Shown here: positions 9,657 through 16,700 of the stretch, in pieces
Layout of the letters: every line of letters begins with the position of its first letter
Numbering within the stretch: the stretch's first letter is position 1
From: Rhizobiales bacterium 63-22
GTDB lineage: Bacteria; Pseudomonadota; Alphaproteobacteria; Rhizobiales; Rhizobiaceae
DNA: 64,000 nucleotides
Assembly: GCA_001898995.1 (NCBI GenBank)
Contig: MKVZ01000006.1
Location: forward strand, 178,715-242,714
Direction: 5' to 3'
Translations under genes and position numbers: made by a program
Notes under the pieces: generated by a model
Seen by the model: only the letters and a program-made list of their open reading frames with translations
Told to the model about the DNA's origin: nothing
Database searches by the model: none

Positions 9657-9875
9657 TTATGTTCGTGGCGCGGCGCGTGAACTGGTGTCGGCTTGCATGT
9701 TGCGTTCAAGCCGCGCGATTTTCAGGCGCTCCGTCTTCGCATCCACGGCGGCCTTTTCCTGGCTCAAAATCGCCTTCGCGGTTCTGTCCGTCTCCGCGCT
9801 CTTGGCCTCCATGCGCGACATCGGCTTTTTGAACAGCGTGTCCTTGGTCAATCCGCGACCGATATCTCCAGTCAT
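9657..9875 (-). CDS. hypothetical protein, 72 aa, highly charged helical
   Basis: A small, Lys/Arg/Glu/Ala-rich protein starting MTGDIGRGLTKDTLFKKPMS, with a middle part (DRTAKAILSQEKAAVDAKTERLKIARLE) predicted to be a single long helix or short coiled coil. GGGAG six bases before the ATG supports translation. It lies in a run of small genes on this strand between cspA and rpsU. Function unknown; soluble, no signal peptide. Confidence 0.6.
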   Translation of the reverse strand: MTGDIGRGLTKDTLFKKPMSRMEAKSAETDRTAKAILSQEKAAVDAKTERLKIARLERNMQADTSSRAAPRT

Positions 9876-9895
9876 GTTTATCTCCCGTTCCGGCG

Positions 9896-10108
9896 CTATT
9901 TGAATCTCTGGCGTTGTGAGCGCGCCCTGGACGAACCGCCGCAGGAGCGCCTCAGAATATTCGACAACTCGGTCCAGTCCTGCGATGGAGGCGACATTTG
10001 ACGATGCGCGTCTTCAAGCTCCCGCTCCGTCGCGACAGAACGGTCATATCCGCTTGGAGGGGCGGCTGCGTGCTCCTGAGTTGGCGGTAGGATATCGAAA
10101 TTGGACAT
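9896..10108 (-). CDS. hypothetical protein, ~70 aa
   Basis: The frame is open from 10226, but the first part runs through the cspA terminator hairpin, so the inner ATG at 10108 (MSNFDILPPTQEHAAAPPSG) is preferred. The product is polar with a basic end (RRSCGGSSRARSQRQRFK). No family recognised and only a weak ribosome site; it may be non-coding. Confidence 0.35.
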   Translation of the reverse strand: MSNFDILPPTQEHAAAPPSGYDRSVATERELEDAHRQMSPPSQDWTELSNILRRSCGGSSRARSQRQRFK

Positions 10109-10153
10109 TGCTGCGCTCGCTTTCGGTTGCTCGCTCCCTCTGCCGAGCGATGA

Positions 10154-10185
10154 AAATAAAAAAGGCCGGGGGCGACCCCGACCTT
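10154..10185 (-). terminator. Rho-independent terminator downstream of cspA
   Basis: On the minus strand a 10-bp stem (AAGGTCGGGG/CCCCGGCCTT, one mismatch) with a 4-nt loop is followed by TTTTTTATTTT. It lies 78 bp after the cspA stop. Confidence 0.85.
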
Positions 10186-10262
10186 CCAATCGCCTCAACG
10201 ATCAGTGCCAGTACATCCGTGGTCAAAGATCGGAGACAATATCCTGAATCCCGACGCTTCGA

Positions 10263-10472
10263 TCAGAGCGCCTGAAGAGCGTCGGCGGCCTTCTTGCCGG
10301 ACCGGCGATCCGCCACCAGCTCGAAGCTTACCTTCTGACCTTCATTGAGCGTATGCAATCCTGTACGCTCGACGGCAGAGATGTGAACGAACACGTCCGC
10401 AGAACCGTCTTCCGGTTGAATAAAACCGAAGCCCTTGCCGCCGTTGAAGAATTTTACTGTTCCATTTGCCAT
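10263..10472 (-). CDS. cspA: cold-shock domain protein, CspA family
   Basis: A 69-residue single cold-shock domain. RNP1 is KGFGFIQ and RNP2 is VFVHIS; the start [10 protein letters not shown] is typical. These proteins bind single-stranded RNA/DNA and melt mRNA structure, and some are cold-induced while others are constitutive. AAAGGA precedes the ATG. An AT-rich stretch upstream could be a long leader, as is common for cold-shock mRNAs. A strong terminator follows. Confidence 0.95.
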   Translation of the reverse strand: MANGTVKFFNGGKGFGFIQPEDGSADVFVHISAVERTGLHTLNEGQKVSFELVADRRSGKKAADALQAL

Positions 10473-10876
10473 ATTGAATTCCTTTCAATTTCGCGTGGAA
10501 GAATAATAACGAACTTACGCTCGTTACAAATTTTACGAGATTGAAAGAAAAATCAGGGCATCACATGCGCCGGGTCATTCGATGACAAAATCGATATTTG
10601 ACATATAGTCCCATCATACGAATTTTACAAGGGCGCCCCCGGCGATTTATTATTTCCAAGTGAAAAAGCCGCCAAGCCAAACCACGAAATTTCGTCAAAA
10701 AGGGAGCAGCTCTCGACAGGTAACAAGCTTCATCGAGCAGCACTCACGAGCCAGCCAGTCCTTATGACGGAATATGGACATCGTGGGCATTCCGGTCTTT
10801 CTGCGGTTATCGATCTCCGAGACAAGCCGGTCCGTTTTTTGCACCAGGAACGATCATTCAGTGCATCATGCGAATG
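10473..10876. other. AT-rich non-coding region
   Basis: About 400 bp between cspA and the XRE regulator gene, noticeably richer in A and T than its surroundings. It probably holds the cspA promoter and leader. A forward frame at 10764-10979 is present but runs over the regulator gene and lacks a ribosome site, so it is not called. Confidence 0.5.
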
Positions 10877-10902
10877 TCAGAAGATTATTTTTCTGACATT
10901 CG
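10871..10902. repeat. 12-bp perfect inverted repeat at the stop codon of the XRE regulator
   Basis: CGAATGTCAGAA (10871-10882) and TTCTGACATTCG (10891-10902) form a perfect stem with an 8-nt AT loop. The stop codon of the regulator lies inside one arm. No T-run follows on either strand, so it is not a classical terminator; it could protect the mRNA 3' end or be a protein site. Confidence 0.7.
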
Positions 10903-11488
10903 TGTTCATGATCCAGAGTATTTTAGTTTCTTTATCAGAATCGTTCAGTATTGAATGTTTCAACTTGCTTGAAAACTGAAAACTATCACCCTCTGCAAGC
11001 TGATAAAAGACATCGTCCACTTCAAGAATCGCCTTTCCTGAAATGACCAAACCCGCCTTTTCGCCTGGCCCGATCAGGACATCGCCCTGTCTCACCCCCG
11101 GTTTCAACGTGATATACATGAACTGTATGTCATGATCACCGACGGGAGAAAGCAGTTGCTTGACGATGGCGCCATCGCCCAGTTCCACTCTGGGACGATC
11201 CGCGCTTCGACGCACGATCATGTTTTGAGGCTCAACTTCCTTCTCCGACGCGTCAAGCAATTCCATAAGCGGAATATCCATAGCCTGGCGCAATCGCTCA
11301 AGGATGCGGATGGATGGACTCGAAAGGTTTCTTTCAATCTGACTGATCGTGCCTACCGAAACCGCAGCCGCTTCCGCCAGATCCTTGACAGTCATCTTGC
11401 GCTCCATGCGCAAGATGCGCAGGCGCTTTCCTATGCCGTCCACAGCGAAGCCGGCGGTGCTTTCTGTACGATTGGGCCTTGTGCTCAT
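10877..11488 (-). CDS. XRE-family regulator with C-terminal cupin domain
   Basis: 203 residues. Residues ~20-75 form an HTH_3 domain (IGKRLRILRMERKMTVKDLA, then VSVGTISQIERNLSSPSI). Residues ~120-200 form a small cupin (YITLKPGVRQG, GLVISGKAILEVDDVFYQLAEGDSFQF), the usual ligand sensor of PuuR-like regulators. Such proteins commonly control amino-acid or polyamine uptake and oxidation. The neighbours fit that: amino-acid binding protein upstream on the same strand, importer genes and an FAD oxidase beyond. Two identical 11-bp palindromes in the divergent promoter region are its likely operators. Confidence 0.88.
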   Translation of the reverse strand: MSTRPNRTESTAGFAVDGIGKRLRILRMERKMTVKDLAEAAAVSVGTISQIERNLSSPSIRILERLRQAMDIPLMELLDASEKEVEPQNMIVRRSADRPRVELGDGAIVKQLLSPVGDHDIQFMYITLKPGVRQGDVLIGPGEKAGLVISGKAILEVDDVFYQLAEGDSFQFSSKLKHSILNDSDKETKILWIMNTNVRKIIF

Positions 11489-11588
11489 CGGTCATCTTGG
11501 TGGGAACTGTTGGTAAGCATCTCAATACGTTTCAATACATATCGCAGCCGTCGGAAGAAGGAATCCGGCGGCTGCGTGTCTTGCAATA

Positions 11589-12356
11589 TCAACTGTTCGA
11601 CATGCCCCATTTTGCGAGAATCTTGTTCAGCGTGCCGTCCTTTTTCATGGCGTCCAGCGCCGTATTGATTTTGTCGAGCAATTCCTTGTTGCCCTTGCGG
11701 ACGCCGAAAGCAACATCAAATTTCTGCAACGGCTTGTATTCTTCGACCACATGCATTCCCTTCATGGAACCTGCTGCCTGCTGACCCTTGAGGATCGGAT
11801 AGTCGTTCAAGCCCACCGCTACGCGCTTCAGATAGACGTCCCGCGCGAGATCCGCCGCGCTGTCATAGAACTTGACTTCCTTGGCGATCCCCATGCTTTG
11901 CAGTTTCAGGCCATAATCCGTACCGGCCGGCACGCCGATGACCAGCCCCTTGAAGTCATTGGCGGATTTGAAAGTCTTCTTCTGGTCGTCGCGAACGAAG
12001 ATACCTTCGCCGAAGGCTGTGACGGGCTGTGAAAAATCGATAACCTCGGCGCGTTTCGGCGTGGGGGTCATACCGGCGACGATCATGTCGATCTTGCCCG
12101 AAATCACCGACTGAATAAGGGTTGAGAAGGCCACGGCGTCGAATTTAAGGTCCAGATGCTCACGTCGGGCGACCTCTGCGGCGATATCGGGCATGAAACC
12201 TTCGATCTTGCCGGTTTTCGTATCGAGGAACGTGGTGGGTGCGCTGGAGGGAGGAGATCCCGCCGTAATCACAGCCGCCTGGGCGGCTGCCATACCCATG
12301 AAAAAGCCTGCTGCGGCGACCGTAGCTATGAAAGCATTCTTGTGGAAAGACAACAT
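11589..12356 (-). CDS. amino-acid ABC transporter substrate-binding protein (SBP_bac_3)
   Basis: A 255-residue family 3 binding protein with a signal peptide (cleaved after about AAAQAA). Conserved pieces are GKIEGFMPDIAAEVARR, DMIVAGMTPTPKRAEVIDFSQPV and ELLDKINTALDAMKKDGTLNKILAKWG. It captures a polar amino acid in the periplasm for the permease and ATPase encoded divergently at 12887-14309. Substrate is not predictable from the sequence. It and the XRE regulator, 100 bp downstream, probably share a transcript. Confidence 0.9.
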   Translation of the reverse strand: MLSFHKNAFIATVAAAGFFMGMAAAQAAVITAGSPPSSAPTTFLDTKTGKIEGFMPDIAAEVARREHLDLKFDAVAFSTLIQSVISGKIDMIVAGMTPTPKRAEVIDFSQPVTAFGEGIFVRDDQKKTFKSANDFKGLVIGVPAGTDYGLKLQSMGIAKEVKFYDSAADLARDVYLKRVAVGLNDYPILKGQQAAGSMKGMHVVEEYKPLQKFDVAFGVRKGNKELLDKINTALDAMKKDGTLNKILAKWGMSNS

Positions 12357-12503
12357 GGTGAACCTGCTTGCAGGCGATCCTCTCCGATGCTGTGCAGACC
12401 ATGAGCGCCAGCGAGGCCGCCTTCCTCTGGAGTTGAACTTTTCTTGTCTGGATGCTGGCGGCGCTTCCTTTTGGGCGTCTGCATCTCGCCGCTCAACAAT
12501 TTC

Positions 12504-12540
12504 AGAATATTGAATAAATTCACTATGTCAATCCGATTGC
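12504..12540 (-). promoter_or_regulatory. Promoter for the binding-protein gene with palindromic operator over the -35 box
   Basis: Reading leftwards: TTGACA (12531-12526), 16-nt spacer, TATTCT (12509-12504). The palindrome CAATC-C-GATTG (12529-12539) overlaps the -35 box. The same 11 bases recur at 12845-12855. Confidence 0.6.
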
Positions 12541-12801
12541 ATCTGGTTCGGCGTGGCGCTGTCTTTATCATCCTGAGCGGTTCGCTGGATTGATTGCGGG
12601 CGGCTATGGCTTCGAAACTTGTTTCTTCGCGCTCGTTACGAGCCCTGAAGAAGCGCCGGGGCGATTCATCTCGAATAGATTTTCTGCTAAAAAATTCAAC
12701 ATGTTGCCTAAAACATGACGACGAAGCCGCGTAAAATGCATCGAGTCACGGTTCTGAAAGAAGCATCCTCGAATTCGATGGCAGCACCAAATTCGATTAT
12801 G

Positions 12802-12856
12802 TTGACATCCGTGAAAATGCGTGTTCAATAAAATGAAAACATGCCAATCCGATTGC
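12802..12856 (+). promoter_or_regulatory. Promoter for the permease-ATPase unit with the same palindromic operator
   Basis: TTGACA (12802-12807), 17-nt spacer, TCAATA (12825-12830); the palindrome CAATCCGATTG at 12845-12855 lies just after the expected start of transcription. The rest of the 530-bp gap (12357-12886) holds no gene. Confidence 0.55.
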
Positions 12857-12886
12857 GGTCGGGATAAACAAAGAGGGGCATGATTC

Positions 12887-13546
12887 ATGATCTCGTGGAG
12901 TCATATTCCGGAATATTTACCGCTTCTTATGCTGGGGGTGGTCGCGACCATCGAGGTCAGCGTCGGCGCGGTCTTGCTGAGCATCCCGCTGGGCCTGTTG
13001 TGGGCGCTGTGCCGTCTGTCGGGCAAGCCGATCATATCGACGCCTGTCGGCTGGATGATCAATGTCATCCGCGGGACGCCGATCATCGTCTTCCTGTTTT
13101 ACATCTATTTCGTCATTCCCGATCTCGGTATCGAGCTGAACTCGATGCAGGCGGCGATATTCGGGCTGGCTTTCGCCTATTCAACCTATCTTTCGGAGAT
13201 ATTCCGCGCCGGCATCGAAGCGGTCGACAGCGGCCAGATGGAGGCGGCTCGCTCCATCGGCATGGGCAAGACACTGGCAATGCGCCGCGTGGTGCTGCCG
13301 CAGGCACTTCGGATCGCGCTGCCGCCTTTCGCGAACATGCTGGTGATGATGATCAAGGATTCCGCCATCGCCTCCACCATAGCGGTCACGGAAATCACCC
13401 GGCAAGGCCAGCTTCTTGCGTCGGCGACCTTCGACAATACCACTATCTATACACTGGTCGCCGTCATTTATCTGGCCATGACGCTGCCGTTGATGTCTTT
13501 CACGAAGTGGCTCGAAAACCGCTTCGGCAAGAACCGGAGACGCTGA
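12887..13546 (+). CDS. amino-acid ABC transporter permease (HisM/GlnP family)
   Basis: 219 residues with about five membrane segments, starting [25 protein letters not shown]. The EAA loop is [29 protein letters not shown] (~residues 123-151). It is the only permease of the set, so a homodimer or an unseen partner is implied. AGAGGGG lies 8 bases before the ATG. One base separates its stop from the ATPase start. Confidence 0.92.
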   Translation: MISWSHIPEYLPLLMLGVVATIEVSVGAVLLSIPLGLLWALCRLSGKPIISTPVGWMINVIRGTPIIVFLFYIYFVIPDLGIELNSMQAAIFGLAFAYSTYLSEIFRAGIEAVDSGQMEAARSIGMGKTLAMRRVVLPQALRIALPPFANMLVMMIKDSAIASTIAVTEITRQGQLLASATFDNTTIYTLVAVIYLAMTLPLMSFTKWLENRFGKNRRR

Positions 13547-13547
13547 C

Positions 13548-14309
13548 ATGATTGAATTGAAAGATGTTCATAAGCGGTTTGGCGATCTTGAGGTTCTGAA
13601 AGGGATAACCCTTTCCGTCGCGAAGGGCGAAGTGGTCTGCCTGATCGGGGCGTCCGGTTCCGGAAAGTCTACGATGCTCCGCTGCATGAACGGGCTTGAA
13701 TCCTATGAAGCAGGGACAATCAGTCTTCTGGGGAAGACCGTCGATGCCAACAGCCGGGAGATCAACGATCTCCGCCGTCAGATCGGAATGGTCTTCCAAC
13801 GCTTCAACCTTTTCCCGCATCGCACGGCGCTTGAAAATGTCATGGAAGGGCCGGTTTACGTCAACAGGGAAAAGCCGGGGCCGGCGCGGGAGAAAGCCAT
13901 AGCGCTTCTGACCCGTGTGGGCCTGGCCGACAAGATCGACGTCTATCCGCCGCAATTGTCGGGCGGGCAGCAGCAGCGCGTCGCCATCGCGCGTTCGCTG
14001 GCGATGGAGCCGAAAGCCATCCTGTTCGACGAGCCGACCTCGGCGCTCGATCCCGAACTGGTCGGTGAAGTGCTTCAGGTCATGCGCTCCCTCGCCGAGG
14101 AGGGCATGACCATGGTGATTGTGACGCATGAAATGCAGTTTGCGCGCGAGGTCGCAAATCGGGTCTGTTTTCTGCATGCGGGCCGCATCGAGGAAGAGGG
14201 GCCGGCCTCGGAGGTCCTCACGCGGCCCAGGGAGGAGAGAACGCGCGATTTCCTCCGACGGGTGCTGCATGACGTGGCTCCGCTGGAGCATAAGCACGCC
14301 GCGTCGTAG
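13548..14309 (+). CDS. amino-acid ABC transporter ATP-binding protein
   Basis: 253 residues with all ABC motifs: Walker [11 protein letters not shown]-loop [10 protein letters not shown], signature [16 protein letters not shown], Walker [13 protein letters not shown], and switch His in VIVTHEM. It belongs to the GlnQ/HisP class and powers the adjacent permease. The binding protein is encoded on the other side of the divergent promoter region, an unusual split that keeps both halves under one pair of operators. Confidence 0.95.
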   Translation: MIELKDVHKRFGDLEVLKGITLSVAKGEVVCLIGASGSGKSTMLRCMNGLESYEAGTISLLGKTVDANSREINDLRRQIGMVFQRFNLFPHRTALENVMEGPVYVNREKPGPAREKAIALLTRVGLADKIDVYPPQLSGGQQQRVAIARSLAMEPKAILFDEPTSALDPELVGEVLQVMRSLAEEGMTMVIVTHEMQFAREVANRVCFLHAGRIEEEGPASEVLTRPREERTRDFLRRVLHDVAPLEHKHAAS

Positions 14310-14455
14310 AGTTTCCCCGGACGGACGCCTGCTTTGTCGGGAGGCGGACGGTGGCAACGGTTTGTGGTTCCGCATTTTCGGCCGGCCGATGCCGGCTGAA
14401 AACGCTCTAATCGGGTTGGCGATCGCGAGATGGCCATTGGTCGGGATATTGGGTC

Positions 14456-15790
14456 ATGCCTGTCACGGTAGATAAAGTTCAAGATAGCACCTCCTTTCCA
14501 TCCGCCGTCGACGTCGTCGTAATCGGGGCAGGCATCATTGGCGCAAGTACGGCGTACGAACTCGCGAAAAGGAAATTGTCCGTTGCTCTGATCGAAAAGG
14601 GCATCGTGGCAGGCGAGCAATCGAGTCGCAACTGGGGTTGGGTGCGCCAGCAGAATCGCGATCTTTACGAGCTTCCGCTAGCCATGCACAGCCTGCGGCG
14701 CTGGGAAGAGCTGGGCACCGAAATCGGCCGCGATCTCGGTTTTCGCCGGGAGGGCATTCTCTACTGCACAAAAAATGAAAGCGACTTCGCCCGCTGGGAA
14801 AAATGGGGACGAGCAGCGCGAGAGATCGGATTCAGCAGCGACATATTAAGTGCCGCAGAGGCCAAAAAACGTTCCGGCGGCGGCGCGTCCCAATGGATCG
14901 GTGGGGTCTGGTCTCCGACCGACGGCAAGGCGGAGCCGTCTATGGCGGTCCCGGCATTGGTCGAAGGCGCCAAGGCGTTAGGTGTCAATCTTCAGCAAAA
15001 TTGCGCCGCCAGAGGCTTGGAAATACAGGCGGGTGCGGTCAAAGGCGTCTGGACCGAGCGCGGATTCATCAAGGCCGACGCGGTGGTTTGCGCCGGTGGC
15101 GCGTGGAATTCGCGTTTTTGCAGGCGGCACGGAATCGACTTGCCCGTCGCCAATGTGGACGGAACAGCGTTGCGCACCACGCCGGCGGCGGCAGTCGTGC
15201 AGGCCGGCTGCATCAGCACACCGGGTTTCGCCTTGCGGCGGCGCATCGACGGTTCCTATACGCTGGCGGTGCCGGGCCATGGTGTCATCAATATTGCGCC
15301 GCAAGGCATGCGCTACGCTGCCAAATTCTATCAGATGTATCGCAGCAAACTGGCCAAGAAATTGAAATTCCGTATCGGCAACAGTTTTTGGAATGGTCCC
15401 GAAGCGTCCGGAAGCTGGGATTTCGACAAGGTCTCGCCGTTTGAGAAGATTCGCATTCTCGATCCTCGGCCCGATATGGGCCTGGTGCGGCAGGGCCTCG
15501 CCAATCTGGTCGCGGAATATCCGGCCCTGAAAGGCATCGGCGTCGCGGCAGCCTGGGGCGGCGCGATCGACACGGCGCCCGATCTCGTGCCGATCATCTC
15601 CAGGATCGACAAGGTATCAGGTCTGGTGGTCGCGTCAGGCTTTAGCGGTCATGGATTCGGCATCGGACCCGGCGCCGGTCATCTCATCAGCGAGATGGTT
15701 GCGAATGTAACGCCTTTCGTGGACCCGTCAGCTTACAGAATTGAACGGTTCAGCGACGGTTCGGCGATCCGGCGTCCTGAGATGATGTAA
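14456..15790 (+). CDS. FAD-dependent oxidoreductase of the DAO family
   Basis: 444 residues. VDVVVIGAGIIGASTAYELAK is the FAD dinucleotide motif; SSRNWGWVRQQNRD resembles the SxxN/R covalent or near-flavin region of glycine/sarcosine-type oxidases. The end (GVAAAWGGAIDTAPDLVPII, then VASGFSGHGFGIGPGAGHL) is typical of D-amino-acid and amine oxidases. Standing after an amino-acid importer, it probably oxidises the imported compound. A 146-bp gap with an imperfect copy of the upstream palindrome (14408-14418) precedes it, so it may have its own control. Substrate unknown. No strong ribosome site. Confidence 0.85.
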   Translation: MPVTVDKVQDSTSFPSAVDVVVIGAGIIGASTAYELAKRKLSVALIEKGIVAGEQSSRNWGWVRQQNRDLYELPLAMHSLRRWEELGTEIGRDLGFRREGILYCTKNESDFARWEKWGRAAREIGFSSDILSAAEAKKRSGGGASQWIGGVWSPTDGKAEPSMAVPALVEGAKALGVNLQQNCAARGLEIQAGAVKGVWTERGFIKADAVVCAGGAWNSRFCRRHGIDLPVANVDGTALRTTPAAAVVQAGCISTPGFALRRRIDGSYTLAVPGHGVINIAPQGMRYAAKFYQMYRSKLAKKLKFRIGNSFWNGPEASGSWDFDKVSPFEKIRILDPRPDMGLVRQGLANLVAEYPALKGIGVAAAWGGAIDTAPDLVPIISRIDKVSGLVVASGFSGHGFGIGPGAGHLISEMVANVTPFVDPSAYRIERFSDGSAIRRPEMM

Positions 15791-15903
15791 AGGCGTTTTC
15801 GCCGTAAGCCGCCGCTCCTGCAAATGTTTCGGTTCCGCCATGAAGCTCGACAAGACGAAAGAACGGCGGTGCGACGACTTCGCTAGAGAAGCTGATGAGC
15901 AAA

Positions 15904-16371
15904 TCACGCATCGCGCCCGTCCTTGCTGTTGAGATCGACCAGCAGCCTGCTTAATTCACCGATGACCCGGCGTGTCACCTTGAGGTCATCGCTGGAGATG
16001 CCTTTCAGCAAATCCTTTTCAATGCCGTCGGCCACGCTTTCGACCTGACGGACGGTCGCTTCCCCCTGTTCCGTCAGGAAGAGCAGTCGCGCCCGCCGGT
16101 CGTCGTCAATCGTCTGCCGCTCGATCAGGCCGTCCGCTTCGAGATTGTTCAGGAGTCGCACGACGGAGGTGTTGTCCAGACCGAGTGCGGCAGCCAGATC
16201 CTTTTGCCGCATGGGTTCGTCTGCCCGTGCGAGCTGGACGAGAAGGGTCCATGAGGCCTCTGTCAGGCTGAAGGGCTGAAGACGCGCATCGACGGTCTTC
16301 CGCCATTGCCGTGCCACATATCCGATCTGTGAACTGAAGCGATTGCTTCTGATGGGGCTCTTTTTCGTCAT
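15904..16371 (-). CDS. MarR-family transcriptional regulator
   Basis: 155 residues: winged helix with LTEASWTLLVQLARADEPMRQKDLAAALGLDNTSVVRLLNNLEADGLIER and the wing DDDRRARLLFLTEQG. An in-frame ATG at 16401 would add ten residues but lies inside the promoter/operator and upstream of the predicted transcript start, so ATG 16371 (MTKKSPIR) is chosen. It is divergent from the efflux genes and probably represses them and itself, releasing DNA on binding an aromatic or phenolic ligand, as is usual for the family. Confidence 0.9.
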   Translation of the reverse strand: MTKKSPIRSNRFSSQIGYVARQWRKTVDARLQPFSLTEASWTLLVQLARADEPMRQKDLAAALGLDNTSVVRLLNNLEADGLIERQTIDDDRRARLLFLTEQGEATVRQVESVADGIEKDLLKGISSDDLKVTRRVIGELSRLLVDLNSKDGRDA

Positions 16372-16395
16372 GAAACCGTCTTGACTTGAATGACC

Positions 16396-16431
16396 TGTCA
16401 TTTATATAAGATGACACATCATCTTTTGCAA
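16396..16431 (-). promoter_or_regulatory. marR promoter with overlapping palindromic operator
   Basis: Leftward promoter TTGCAA (16431-16426), 17-nt spacer, TATATA (16408-16403). The inverted repeat TGTCAT-N9-ATGACA (16396-16416) covers the -10 box, a typical MarR autorepression layout. Confidence 0.65.
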
Positions 16432-16700
16432 TGCCGCGATCCCGATTGTCGGCGGGGCGGGAGATGCCTCTTGTGTTTTCTGTGCCGGCAATGCCCGGTG
16501 CGCTGAAGGATGCGGGCGGCCGTATCCGGTTTCATCAGGGTGAGAGTAACGATTTGCAACGCGTGCTCGTTGATGCGTCGGCAGGCAGGGAAGTCGGCTG
16601 ACGTCCGGTCGGTTCTCTCAGGCGCCGGGTTTCGATCCGGCAAGTCTGCCTGAGGCGCGGACGGCTTGTATTTGTCTCCATAACTGGTCATTGATGTTAA
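16432..16700. other. Efflux operon leader region
   Basis: About 270 bp between the MarR promoter and the FUSC gene. A 45-codon forward frame at 16464-16601 is open, but GGGAG is too close to its ATG and it matches nothing I know. The forward promoter should lie here. Confidence 0.3.

Noticed and set aside
10764..10979. 71-codon plus-strand frame
   Set aside because: Overlaps the end of the XRE-cupin gene and the inverted repeat, without a ribosome site.
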